64,000 nt of DNA from Fasciola hepatica. Taxonomy: Eukaryota > Platyhelminthes > Trematoda > Plagiorchiida > Fasciolidae. Below are positions 11,996-25,400 of this stretch, piece by piece. Under the pieces are notes generated by a model. It searched no databases and was not told where the DNA came from. It saw only the letters and a list, made by a program, of their open reading frames with translations. Position numbers and translations under genes: made by a program. The stretch is taken from the NCBI GenBank assembly GCA_948099385.1, contig CANUEZ040000108.1, positions 1,188,001 to 1,252,000 of the forward strand. The letters run 5' to 3'. Positions within the stretch are counted from its first letter, which is position 1. Each line of letters opens with the position of its first letter.

Positions 11996-13446
11996 CTGGA
12001 GAAAAGAAAGAGCCAAAATTAGTAGTCAGGTAAAACGACTGAACATTTGGGTGACTGAACAGGTGTATTATCTAGTGCAAAGGACACAAAATTAGACACT
12101 GAGACTGTTCACCGCTCGTTTTAATCAATTTGAGACAGGTTATATCGTCCGAATAAAATTCAGCGTGGATATGACTGGACCACCGTCTCTGATCAGAGCT
12201 CAAGCTAACTAGCGCTGGAATACCTATTTCTTCGTGGGTTACGCAAAACCGGGAAAACACAAATAGTCATCACACCAATGACCTTACCACTATGTAGTGT
12301 TATCTAAATACAATCAAACTGACGAACGTAGAAACTGGGACCAATTTTTCTGAAACCAAATACACAGCTGTGCAGCAATGTATGAATCTTACCAACTGAT
12401 TCATCACGTAGTAACAAAGCTTCAACTCACCACTGAAAACAGTAGATGCATTGAAGCATTGTACAGCTATTTTATTCCAATTAGGAACCATCAGCAATGT
12501 ACATCCACCGAGAACCACTGCGACTCGAGCACGGAGCAAACAACCGTGAATCGAACACCCAACCACCAGGCTAATCTTAGTTGGTCGCAGTTTCATTTAT
12601 CGAACAACTAGCCATTTCGAAACAAGATTTAAAGAGCGATATCCAGTTGGCTTCACAGCCTACAAAACGGGACCTTGAAAATTTTGTTGTCAAGATTATC
12701 AGTGACGAACACGGTCAAAGCAAATGATAACTGCGACAAAACAGACGACTGAAATAGCAAATGTTCACCTGGATAACAAGTTCTTCTGGGAACCCGAGAG
12801 CTTTGAGACGATCAATAGCTGCGCGCTCCTCAACAGTCATTGTGAGAACATGATGCCGCGGTTCCGGACGTCTACCTCCAGGAGCAACCCCCTCCGTGGA
12901 TTCGCGACTTTCAGCATCTGCAGACTCCGCAGTGATGGGGGCGTTCAGAAACTCCAAAAATTCTTGTTCGTTTTCTTGAATCAACTATAAAACGCAGTTT
13001 CATTAAATCAATATAGAGCTGAATTGCATATCGATAACAAGTTCTGCAGGTTAGCGTACGCAGTCGGCTTAGTATCAAGAGTATTCTTCCCTGTCACAGG
13101 ACAATGCCACATTGGTAGTCCCAAAAGTTTCGTTTGACATTCAAATGAGTGCCTAGCATCAGTATCGAACTATGTATTTGACCCCCCTCGTTTAATATAC
13201 GGTCACATTAAACTCGGGAGAGTGACTGACTGGCTACTGATTCTCTTTGTGACCATGACTATGGCACCGCTGACAACTGTTTCATAAACAGACAGAAACA
13301 GACAAAATGTCATTCACCACAATTCCGGTATACGGTTGGTGATTTGCTCGATGGGAATCCTGAAGGCTTTTGAGCTGTATTTCAAGTGGAGTCCTTAAAA
13401 AAAGAGTATCTATCCACATACCAGACGATACCAATTAGATCCTAGA

Positions 13447-13499
<53 letters not shown>

Positions 13500-16400
13500 T
13501 TCGCAACAAACTTCGAATCCAAATCATGTCTGCTAACATACTTAGCAAACGGCAATCCTCATAACATTAACTCCAACAAATGAGGCGCCAAGCATCAACT
13601 GAAGCCAGATCTGCAGCAGCCTTCCCATAGCAAGGCGTCAAACCACGGCCTGAAAGCCACAATGTTTTATTTAGTTCCCATTACCTAACCATTATTCCCA
13701 CACATCTGTGTTCAGCTCTCGGTTGCTACCTTCGAGTAAATGGCAAAATGAATAGAAGCATATACTGAAAAAGATCCAAAAAATCAAAGTATTAAGCGGA
13801 AATCAAGAGGACAAAGAAACAGTCCGAATGCAACTACGCCACTGGCCGCGACACCTAGCCATATCACCTAACGTCTCCAACCACTTGATAGACAGATCAC
13901 GTGGACACAAACTTGGCCGAGTCTACTGGCCAAGCTTTTCATACCTTTCTGTCTTGCCACGAACCGACCAACTCAACCTGCCCTCCAACTATTATCTGAT
14001 TCGGAGAACAGCTTACGCCGAGGAATTCTGTCAGCAGGCATGCGTAGCACGTTTCAACCACCCTAACCTGTTTAGATTCAGTACTTGATCCAGAGACTGA
14101 ATTCTGGTTCCCAACACCCGACGTCTAACCTCAGCTTTGCTGATACGGTGTTCCCGCCATATTCGGGCAATAATACGGGGAAATCGGTGCTCAAACATCA
14201 ACAGGTGATGTCAGCGGCATATTACAAATCAAATATATTGTTGCCTGAGATGAGTGCAACTTCACCGTTTGTAATATCAGACAAGGTATTCCATAGTACA
14301 TCTTGTATGGCGGAGTTGAAAAGAAATAAGGGTTTAGAACCGCATATTGAATTACTCCGTTGAAGCCGACAAAAGAGGGCGAAAGGTGGTCGCAAACCCT
14401 GACCCCACCAGAAGTCTGACGGTACAACTCTGACGACCGACAATACATATCATGGTATATTACTCCTTATCTCATCAGCTGTGCATTCGATAAGCCCTTT
14501 CTGTTCCATAAATTCACCACCTGCTCTCTATGAATTTCAGCTCTCATGACGCACGCATTTGTCGGATAAAGCCTAATATCTAGGTCTCCCATATTCTCAC
14601 TTTTTCTTGGACGCTCCAGCTCAATCACGTACTATAACACATATCTACTCCAGTTCTCAACAAGCAGCTAAACAGCGAAGTCGTATCGACAGAATCGAAG
14701 ACCGCACAAATATCCAGGGACATAATGCTTATAGACCTGCAGATAGCACAACGGTGCTCTAACTGAAATCTCGATCGACGCAGTCTTAACACGGCCTTCC
14801 AATGTCGATTCTTGGTTGCGAATCGATGAACCGGCAGATTCACATATAATATCAGTAGCAACTGATGGTTTCTTATAAGTGACTCGATTGATATGGAACA
14901 GCTTGAGGCAATTCCCAACCACTGCAGTACGCTCTATAACAGATGCACATCGCAGTCCAGCTCAGCTAATACAACCATTAAACATGCAATGAGTGTAATG
15001 ACCTTGGTTGCTTTCTCTCAGCAGTAACCTCAACCACAAGTATTGGGGGGGGGAGTACAAAGGGTAAGAGACCTGCAGATAGTATCGAATTGATACGGGA
15101 AGTTTGTGAAAGTAATAACGCCAATGATAGCGACAATGAGCCACGTTTTCCAACGGGTTCTCCTGGACATCACCAAGGAAGCCTAACACGACCTAGATAG
15201 CCAAGTCCACCAGGTTTTTCATACCTTTCTTCATGTCATGGATGACTACCCTTACTCATTTCCCAACCATAACTCGCCTTCGCGAACATTACGCAACGAG
15301 GATCCCATCAGATGAAATAGACAACACATATTCCAATCATCTTCGTCTGGTGAGCTTAAATGTTTCATCTAATGATTTGATCCTTGAACCTAAGACTTTT
15401 CACCGAACCTCAGCATTGCTCACACGGTGTTCCCACCAGATTTGAGCAATGCTACGAAGACATCGATGTTCAAATACCCACAATCTTCGTGTGTCCTCGA
15501 CCCGTAGTCGCCACGTCTCCGAATCATACAGAAGCACTGATTTCACTGTTGCAGCGTACACTCGACCCTTCACAAATAAACGAATGTCATGTCGACGCCA
15601 CAGATGACTCAGATTGGCAAATACCAAACGAGCCTTCTGTATACCCAGAGAAACCTCATCTGACATTCAAACACCGGGTGAGATGCAGCTACCCAGATAA
15701 CAGAACTTATTTACCACGTTCATAGCCACCCCAGAAACACAAAAAGGTTCAGCGTTGAATCAACCCTATCCTTTTACAGCATCTTGCACTTTGAAGGTGC
15801 ATAACGCATACCGAACATTACTACGCAATTCTTCAAGTTCTCTAGAAAAGCTTGCAACTTACCTGGATCTTCACTTAGAAGAACTATGTCATCACCATAC
15901 TCAAGGTCTGGTACCTTTCCACCCGGAAAAAGTTCAATGTCGCTATCCTCACCTGACAAAGTCGCAGTCTCTAGGACCATATGAATCACAAAGTTAAATA
16001 GAAAGAGGGAGAGGGAGTGAAAAATCACCGTAAGCCCGAACTCGGCTTCGGCTAATATTGTAAAGGAATTTTTCAATGGAAATGAATTTCTCTGGTACAT
16101 CCTTTACCAAGAGGCAACGCCAAAGAACTGTGCGGTCAACTGAGTCGAAGGCTGCTTTAAGATCAAGAAAAACGGAGATAGTGGGGCTACGGAAGGTGTC
16201 TGTGTCCTAGAATTTGTCGAACAATGAAGATCTGATCAATTCAACCTCGACCAGGTCCAAACCCGGCTTGATTCTCGTACAAGCACTAATCGCGAGCGTC
16301 AGATAAGTGGTGGAGAGTATTACGAGCAAGCAGTTTGCATGCGATATCAACCAGACTTATTCCCCTGTGGTTTTCACAGGAGGACCTGTCGCTTCCCCCA

Positions 16401-19400
16401 TAAAACTGTACGATCACCGATTCACACGAACTCTTTCGAACTTGTTTTTCCATATCAGACCGAGGAGTTTCGTCAACTCCAGCAAAAGTGCTCAGCCACC
16501 GTATTTGAAAACAGACGGAGGCAACCCATCCAGTTCGGTAGCCTATGTCGTTTAAGACAGCTTATCTCACGAAGAACCTCCGTTTCTGACAGAGAACTGG
16601 TATCTACAACAAGAGCTGAACCCATTACGCTACTGAGCAAACCGGAAGAGGATAAAGGCCAACTAAACTACATTTCGAAATGCTCCATCCAGCGAACTAG
16701 ACGATGCTGCTGAATTTGAATAAGTGACCCGTTTGCTTCTTTGATCAATTCGCTAACGCCTGGTTTACGTGGACCGGTTTGTCTAATCGGACGGAAAAGG
16801 TTGCAGCGGTTGCCAATCGCCGCAACTTTTTCCATCTCCCTACACTTCGCAATCCACCACTGTTCACTGTCATTTCTCAGGCTCCGAATCAGTCGACGTT
16901 AAAGGCATCTTCGTGCCCCATTGTCTTTGGAATCAGAAGGAGTCGATCTGCGCACATCTAACAGTGCAATTGAGGATGCAGATATACATTGTTTCTGTGT
17001 GCGTCCAGTTGTTGGGCCTTGGGTAGCATCATCAGCCCCACGTTTGGTCTCTGTCCACCGCTCTTCTGGATTCTGGGCACTAGACTGCATCGATAACCTG
17101 GTGGATAATTCTGTTCGGGAAGCAGATCGTTGGTTATCGTCCAGTAGATGCTGTGGGGGAAGGTTTGCTTTGGCGTTTTTTAAACCACTAACGAGGCACA
17201 AGCTGATGCGAGCGCAGACAAGAGCGTGACCAGTGTGGACCAAAATGATTGACAGTCTGGAATCGAGCCGCGCCAGCGGTAACCGACAGCAATATGGTGT
17301 ATCTGAGTCCAACGCTGTGAAGGCGCAGGAGGAAGCCAGGTTAGTCGGTGTCGCTTTTTGTGCGAGAAATTTGTACTCGCTGGGAATAGTCCATGGTCGG
17401 AACACAGTTGAATGAGTCACTCACCGTTATCAGTTCGACCGGCTGGAACGCAACATCGGCCTCCCATATTTCTCTCCGCCTCGTCTAGGCTTTCGAACTG
17501 AGCATTGAAATCACCAGCAACAACTATGATGTCCGTAGAGCGCACGCTGCGGAGCAGGTTAGACGAATCCTGGAGAAATTGTCTTTAGCCTCAGAAGAGC
17601 TACAGTCAATTGGGGCATACACAAAAATGACAAACAGGCATCGACGCTTCAGTCTAGAACTGTTGACATGCATAGAATCATTCAATCGAACTGTGTAGAC
17701 GGCTATTGACTGGGATTCAGTTGAGCAGTGCACGCTTAGCCTTCACGCTCAGAGCGATTCCAACACCAGCCTGGCCACGAGCACTAGACATCGAATCATC
17801 CGACACACGAAGAGTGACATGAGAGGCCGAGCTTGTATCTGGGAACAAAGTATTAACACTGAAGTTGAGTCCTGTATGCGTGTTTCGGAGACACAACAAC
17901 ACATATGTTAAAGGTTTCCAGAGCCCTAGGTAGGGCAGCCTGTTGCCCTATCTGGCAGTGTGCGGACGTTGAAAGCAGCAAAGTGAAGAGAATGATTAGG
18001 TCGGAAAATGGATTCCCTTTCTTACCCCGTCTCTTATTTGCTACCCTTTCCGAGAGCTACAAGTTCACAGTAATGACTCATTGTGGCTAGTTGTACGCAT
18101 TCAGAATTGGAACGTAGAGGATGAAGAGCAGAGAGATAAGGAATGTTTCCCGATTGACAGCTGGAGATTTCTGGGCACATAATACTTCGCGGTTGTCCAC
18201 ACCGCAAAAATTTTTCTTCGGGAACCCTAGCCGTAGCCCTTAACCCAAAAGTCTGGTCCACAAGGCAATGGGACGTCCGTCCAAAACGGAAACGTGACTG
18301 GAGAACCCTTGTAGGAACTTCTGCTGTGTCATGTGAGACCCGATTGTTGTAAGCATTCAGTATTGTCTTCGCTGATGCTTTTTTATCGATCTGCTTCTCG
18401 GATTCAGTCCTTAGCTCCATCGGCCCAATAAAGCACGCGGAACGTGGACGGGCATTATCCCGGAGGCTGCCCGGCTAAGGCCATAGTTGCCTAATGAATC
18501 GCGAAGACTTCTCCCACCGTCGAGAGAAACCCTTGGTGCTCCACTCCTGTGTTCATCTAGTGGAGGTTTTTTGACCGGTTAACTGTTTTTCTGTGTTGAT
18601 TCTCTGGAGTGTCCTCTCCAGGGGCATGGCGGTTAGAACCGGATGTTGCCCATCAACTGGTTCTGAGACTGGACTTCGTCTGGCCTCCACTCATCGACCT
18701 GTCAGACACGATTGCATCCTCGGCTTAAGGAAGCCATTCTGTATAGTTCGTTGGGTCAGGAAGGCACGCAAGTCATCACACCACGCCAAGGTGCAGTCTC
18801 ATCGTCTAAAAGTGTATGTACATTCCAACGAGCTATATAAGCCTGCTTCCTACAGTTGAGTATTCCAGCTTATATTATCACCACGACCGCTGCATCACTA
18901 GGCGCGTCGCTTGCCGGGGACTCAAGCATGATCAGAGTGCATGTTTCCAAAATTATTTACAAAGATTTAGAGGAATATGATACGAGATGGTGTCCCTAGC
19001 ACCGCTTGGGACTGTTGTACTACCCGGACGCCCAGTTCAGAGCAGGAGGTAAGTTGATGGTACCTCATCCTGCCGTTTTGTTCGAGGATGCATCTTTAGC
19101 CTTCGCAGCTTACAATGCAGCACGGTCGTTCCAGATGAGCCAGTGACTTGTGGTTCGGATCATTCACCTCGTTTGGAATATTGGGTTGGGTAGGTTCAAC
19201 AGCTTTTCCTTTGTGGCCGTTGGATCCGCAGATCTCGTCCGCTCACTCAGGAGTGCCCTCGCATGCCAAACACCATATCACCGAGGTTTTTAGACCCTGG
19301 TAGCTCTCAACCCGGTTTTGCCCGTCTGTCGCGCGGTTTTCAGAATGTGGTCGCTGATGCACGCTTCGGCTACATGAACCCACAGGTAAGAGCAGCAGAC

Positions 19401-22400
19401 CAAGCAGATGGGGGATGCCCCAAGGGACACGACATTCCATCAAGGTGCTGATCCTCTCAGACACTCCATATGAACGGACCTGCTCAGTTTGGAATCAATT
19501 GAGGTTGTTTCTCATCTAGGAAATGAACCACGACCTCCAAGTGGCATTGTTCTTCATTGAACAGGTAAAATACTGCGTAAGATTCCTGATTCGATGATGG
19601 TTCTGTACATCGGTGCCACTTGAGTCAGACTGCTTTTACCGTGCCCATTTCTGAGTGATCCTAGCTCCGATATTCCTGAGTCTATTCCAGAAGTGGACGA
19701 TTCAAATGCATCTGTTACCACTTCAACAGTACACGCTTGAAGATCTGAAAGACTGTGCTGCAATGAACAGCTGGACTACATAAGACTAGAACTTCATTCA
19801 AGCTGTAGTGGACATGGTGACAGTCCTTGACATCATTTTGTTACTTTACTACACGCTTGCGCATGAGTGCGGTGGAAGGAGTATATACCCCACAGTCACA
19901 AAGGCCCAGCGCACTATTAGGGACAACCGGCAACCAGACCTTGAGACCTGAAATGGAGAGCCACCTAAGGTCCCAATAGGGGAAAGCTTGTACAAAAGTG
20001 TACAGAGTAGCCTCAATTATTCGTCAGTTCAGGGTATTTTCACGTCTTCGGTCCGGAGCACTTAACGGGTTCGCTACGGACTGTTCTAGTTCTCGAGTTT
20101 AAATCCCAACTCTCACAACAGTCCAAAAGCCTGCTCTGGAAAAGCTTGTCGGGTGAATGGAGTTAGACACCTTCCCGTGTCACGACGAGACTGAACCTTG
20201 AGGTGGTGTGATGGCTTGCGCGCCTCTATGACACAAAGAGCTAAACAGAATCGATTCATTAGGCCGGAGATGCATCATCATCATCATCATCGTACAGCGT
20301 TAAACAGTAGGGCAAGCCCCACTGACCACTGCCTTTCTCACCATGGTGCACGCTGAATTAGAAAGTATGAATATACAAGATGGACAGGGACTAGACCTAC
20401 ATGGGTGGGAAAAGGAAAGAATGCCCTAGTAGCCAACACACGGAATACACAGTCTAACTGTACAAACGCACATCGATCAAACATTCTGATTCGATAAAAA
20501 GTGACAACACGATCGTCACTGCTCGCGGTTCGCAGCCATATCCTTCAGTGTCTCCAGCCAACTGGTAGACGGATCTTTTGGACCCCAACCACGAAGACGT
20601 GAAGCACCTACTTTTCCTAAGTCTGCTGTACATTTTCTCATTCCTCGCTGCCACGTCATCTGTTGACCTCCACGTGGTCTCTTCCACTCCCTAGGAGGAA
20701 CGGAGAATGGGACGCGATACCTTTGTCTTCTGTCCCTTACCATCCCTCTTTGCCCCATCTATCCACCCATAATGCTCCCATTGATAACACGGTCGATACT
20801 CGCAACGATTTACTGTCAAATAGTATCGGGAATAATCCTCTGACTGGTAACTCACATTTTCTCAAGCCCCGTCAGCCTCGGAATCTCGGCTCCTTCGACG
20901 TGCGTACACTCATGCAGGCCGGTCAGCAGGCGTGCCTAGCCCTCACAATGAACTCTCTGAAGATTGATGTTTGCTGCTTAAGCGAAACGCGTATCCAGGA
21001 TTCGAGCAGTGTAATTCAGCTAACTGCTCCAGGTATCTCATCGAGGTATATTCTGCGCACCTCAGGAGACGAAGCAGCTAGAGCTGTGGGTCAACGTGGT
21101 GTAGGAATTGTCTTGACTGACAAGGCTGAGGCTGCCCTTTTAGACTGGATCCCTGTTAACAGTCGTTTATGTGCTGTGAGACTCCAGGGGTCAGTCGGCT
21201 TTCGAAAGGATAGTTGTGTTAAACGCAATTTGTTCGTGATCTCGGCGTACGCCCCAACGGACTGCAGCTCAGACTTGCAGAAAGATGAGTTCTATGATGC
21301 CCTCGCCACTTTCGTTCGCAGCAGTAAAGGTTCCGACATTGTAGTGCTAGCTGGTGACTTCAATGCACAAGTTGGCAAACTCAGTGTGTCAGAAGCCTGT
21401 TTAGGTGGGCGTTGTGCTTTACCCGCTGAGCGCACAGATAACGGGGATAGGCTTCTCCAATTTTGTGCAGACAATCGATTGTTCTTGTCTAGCACCAATT
21501 TCCGACACAGCTCGCGTCGCACAGCTACATGGCGCTCTAACTCTACAGGTACTTTTAGTCAAATTGACCATATCGCCGTAAGCTACCGATGGCGCAGTTC
21601 TGTTCAGAACTGTAGATCTTACTCGTACACGTACGTAGAGTCGGACCATGCATTAGTTTTAATGCGATTATCTCTCCAGCTCCATGGCCATCGTCGCAAA
21701 CCGCAAACCGGATTAGCCGTGCAACGTTTGTGTGATCCAGACGTTTGCACCCGTTTAGAGCAGAAGTTAGCACATGAGCTAGGATCCACGGAGAACAGTA
21801 ATGTAGATGAGCATTGGTCTCATACCAAACAGGCGATGCACGTTGCAGCAGGTTTTGTCTGTGGTCCTGGATCCGTTATCCATCACAGACACTGGATCTC
21901 GCAAGAGTCGCTGAGTATAATGGAGCAAAAGCGTCAGCTTTCGAACCGTAAAGAGATGAATAAGATGCGGAGAAAGCTGCAAAGACAAGTTACGCGAAGC
22001 CTTAAGAAGGATCGCGAAAATTGGTGGGTCAATGTAGCCGAAGAAATGGAAGTGGCAGCTGCTTCAGGTAACAGTCAAAGACTGTTCAAACTTATTCGTG
22101 ACACCAGTGGACGGCGAACTCAGGTCAGTGAAACGATTTGCAATAGGAATGGAGAACCCATCCATAACAAACAGCAAAGGCTTGACCGATGAGCCGAGTA
22201 CTTCAAGGAACAGTTTAGCTGGCCGCACGCTAGTGTAGTTACTCCCGTGTTAACAACTGTGACTCCTTGGGTGGTATCACTTGAGCCCCCATCAGAAGTA
22301 GAAGTAGAGTCATGTATTCGATTACTAAGGCGGGGGAAAGCGGCAGGTCCCGACGAACTTCCCCCAGTTCTTTTCAAACTGGGTGGTGAGGCGTTGATAA

Positions 22401-25400
22401 AATCACTAACCGCCTTGCTCCGTGACATTTGGAAGGAGGAGCGTATTCCGTTAATATGGAGCGAGTCATTGATTGTTCCCATCTTCAAGAAGGGAATACG
22501 CAGTGACTGCAGTAATCATCGTGGGATTAGCTTAATCCCGATAGTCACCAAAGTATTAGCTTCGATTTTGCTGCACCGTCTTACACCGGCTCGCGAGAGG
22601 AATGTCCGCGAACAGCAGGCTGGATTCCGCCCAGGTCGAGGATGATTCGACCAGATTTTTACTCTTCGCCGACTACTTGAAACGCGTCACACGCACCGCC
22701 GACCAACAATAATGCTTTTCTTAGACCTGAAAGGCTCCTTCGATTCAGTTGATCGAACATCGCTTTTCAGTACTCTTCATCGAAAAGGTATGCCCCAGAA
22801 GTTCGTGAACCTAATGAGATCATTGTATTCTCATACTTCTGGCCGCGTGAGGGTTTACGGCGAACTATCCGGTCGGTTCGAAACGACCAGTGGTGTTCGG
22901 CAGGGATGCCCTTTGTCTCCATTCCTTTTTACCTTCGTCATGGACGAAATAATGGAGAGTGCGCTGCAAAATCTTCAGGATGTAGGGGTCGAACTAGGAG
23001 ATAGTGAAAAGCTATGTGACTTAGATTACGCAGACGACGTTGTCTGCTTGTTCGAATCCACGGAACATGCTCAGCGTGCACTAGATAATCTCGCAAGAGC
23101 TGTAGCTTCATTCGGCATGCGCTTTGCACCTTCAAAGTGCAAGGTGATGTTACAAGACTGGACGTCAACGATTCCGAGCTTGATGCTCGATGGGGAGGTG
23201 CTGTCAGTTGTCGACCACTTCACCTACCTCGGTAGCTGCGTGACGACGGATGGGAGCACAGTAGTAGAGGTGAGTACGCGGATATCCAAAGCTCGAGCGG
23301 CGTACGCTGGACTGAAGCACTTGTGGCGCCGATCCGATATTTCACTGAAGTTGAAAGGTCGTGTATACTGTGCCACTGTGCGTTCAGTTTTGTTGTACGG
23401 TTGCGAAACTTGGAGTCTGCGTGCTGAAGATATTCGTCGTCTTGAGGTTTTCGACCATCGATGTTTACGTAGTATCGCTAGGATTGGGTGGAATAGCCGA
23501 GTAAGCAACGACGAGGTAAGAAAGCGAGTATTGGGTACTAATTCAGAGAACGTTTTGTCACAGCGTATCCAGCTTAGTGGACTTCGTTGGTTGGGACACG
23601 TGTTACGTATGGCAAACACACGTCTACCGTACCGTGTCCTATTCTCCGCCCCTCCTAGGGAGTGGAAGAGACCACGTGGAGGTCAACAGATGACGTGGCA
23701 GCGAGGAATGAAATAATGTACAGCAGACTTAGGAAAAGTAGGTGCTTCACGTCTTCGTGGTTGGGGTCCAAAAGATCCGTCTACCTGTTGGCTGGAGACA
23801 CTGAAGGATATGGCTGCGAACCGCGAACAGTGGAGATCGTGTTGTCACTTTCTATCGAATCAGAATGTTTGATCGGTGTACGTTTCTACAGTTAGACTGT
23901 ACTGCATCGGTCGTCGCGCAGGATAATCAGGACCGCGCTGCCCATTGCATCGACCGGATAGTTCGCCGTAAACCCTTACGCGGCCAGAAGTATGAGAATA
24001 CAATGATCTCATTAGGTTCACGAACTTCTGGGGCATACCTTTTCGATGAAGAGTACTGAAAAGCGATGTTCGATCAACTGAATCGAAGGAGCCTTTCAGG
24101 TCTAAGAAAAGCATTATTGTTGGTCGGCGGTGCGTGTGACGCGTTTCAAGTAGTCGGCGAAGAGTAAAAATCTGGTCGAATCATCCTCGACCTGGGCGGA
24201 ATCCAGCCTGCTGTTCGCGGACATTCCTCTCGCGAGCCGGTGTAAGACGGTGCAGCAAAATCGAAGCTAATACTTTGGTGACTATCGGGATTAAGCTAAT
24301 CCCACGATGATTACTGCAGTCACTGCGTATTCCCTTCTTGAAGATGGGAACAATCAATGACTCGCTCCATATTAACGGAATACGCTCCTCCTTCCAAATG
24401 TCACGGAGCAAGGCGGTTAGTGATTTTATCAACGCCTCACCACCCAGTTTGAAAAGAACTGGGGGAAGTTCGTCGGGACCTGCCGCTTTCCCCCGCCTTA
24501 GTAATCGAATACATGACTCTACTTCTACTTCTGATGGGGGCTCAAGTGATACCACCCAAGGAGTCACAGTTGTTAACACGGGAGTAACTACACTAGCGTG
24601 CGGCCAGCTAAACTGTTCCTTGAAGTACTCGGCTCATCGGTCAAGCCTTTGCTGTTTGTTATGGATGGGTTCTCCATTCCTATTGCAAATCGTTTCACTG
24701 ACCTGAGTTCGCCGTCCACTGGTGTCACGAATAAGTTTGAACAGTCTTTGACTGTTACCTGAAGCAGCTGCCACTTCCATTTCTTCGGCTACATTGACCC
24801 ACCAATTTTCGCGATCCTTCTTAAGGCTTCGCGTAACTTGTCTTTGCAGCTTTCTCCGCATCTTATTCATCTCTTTACGGTTCGAAAGCTGACGCTTTTG
24901 CTCCATTATACTCAGCGACTCTTGCGAGATCCAGTGTCTGTGATGGATAACGGATCCAGGACCACAGACAAAACCTGCTGCAACGTGCATCGCCTGTTTG
25001 GTATGAGACCAATGCTCATCTACATTACTGTTCTCCGTGGATCCTAGCTCATGTGCTAACTTCTGCTCTAAACGGGTGCAAACGTCTGGATCACACAAAC
25101 GTTGCACGGCTAATCCGGTTTGCGGTTTGCGACGATGGCCATGGAGCTGGAGAGATAATCGCATTAAAACTAATGCATGGTCCGACTCTACGTACGTGTA
25201 CGAGTAAGATCTACAGTTCTGAACAGAACTGCGCCATCGGTAGCTTACGGCGATATGGTCAATTTGACTAAAAGTACCTGTAGAGTTAGAGCGCCATGTA
25301 GCTGTGCGACGCGAGCTGTGTCGGAAATTGGTGCTAGACAAGAACAATCGATTGTCTGCACAAAATTGGAGAAGCCTATCCCCGTTATCTGTGCGCTCAG

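Larger units (their letters stand above)
15050..18420 (-). mobile_element. Decayed RTE-like retrotransposon, copy 5 (nearly full length)
   Basis: The leader is at about 18,420-18,000. The endonuclease runs from about 17,975 ([10 protein letters not shown]) to 16,900, with the catalytic GDFNAQ block at about 17,500. A linker and the RT start follow at 16,700-16,250. The palm contains [16 protein letters not shown] (15,950-15,890) in place of the usual YADD. The thumb and C-terminal part are at 15,850-15,400 ([32 protein letters not shown]), and degraded terminal sequence extends to about 15,050. Multiple frameshifts separate these pieces. It lies in RAD23 intron 4 in the same orientation as the gene. 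Confidence 0.85.
20290..22875 (+). repeat. Left arm of the large palindrome (2586 bp)
   Basis: This is the reverse complement of 23,951-26,553, with one 17 bp gap and very few substitutions noticed (one near 20,304). It consists of an inverted RTE-like 3' end (20,290-20,716) joined to the 5' two-thirds of a plus-strand RTE-like element. Its outer edge carries a (GAT)n tract that the right arm lacks. Confidence 0.93.

Noticed and set aside
20454..20687. Independent small genes from the mirrored frames of 77 codons at 20.45, 23.66 and 26.16 kb
   Set aside because: They are alternative frames over the RT C-terminal region of the RTE-like element.
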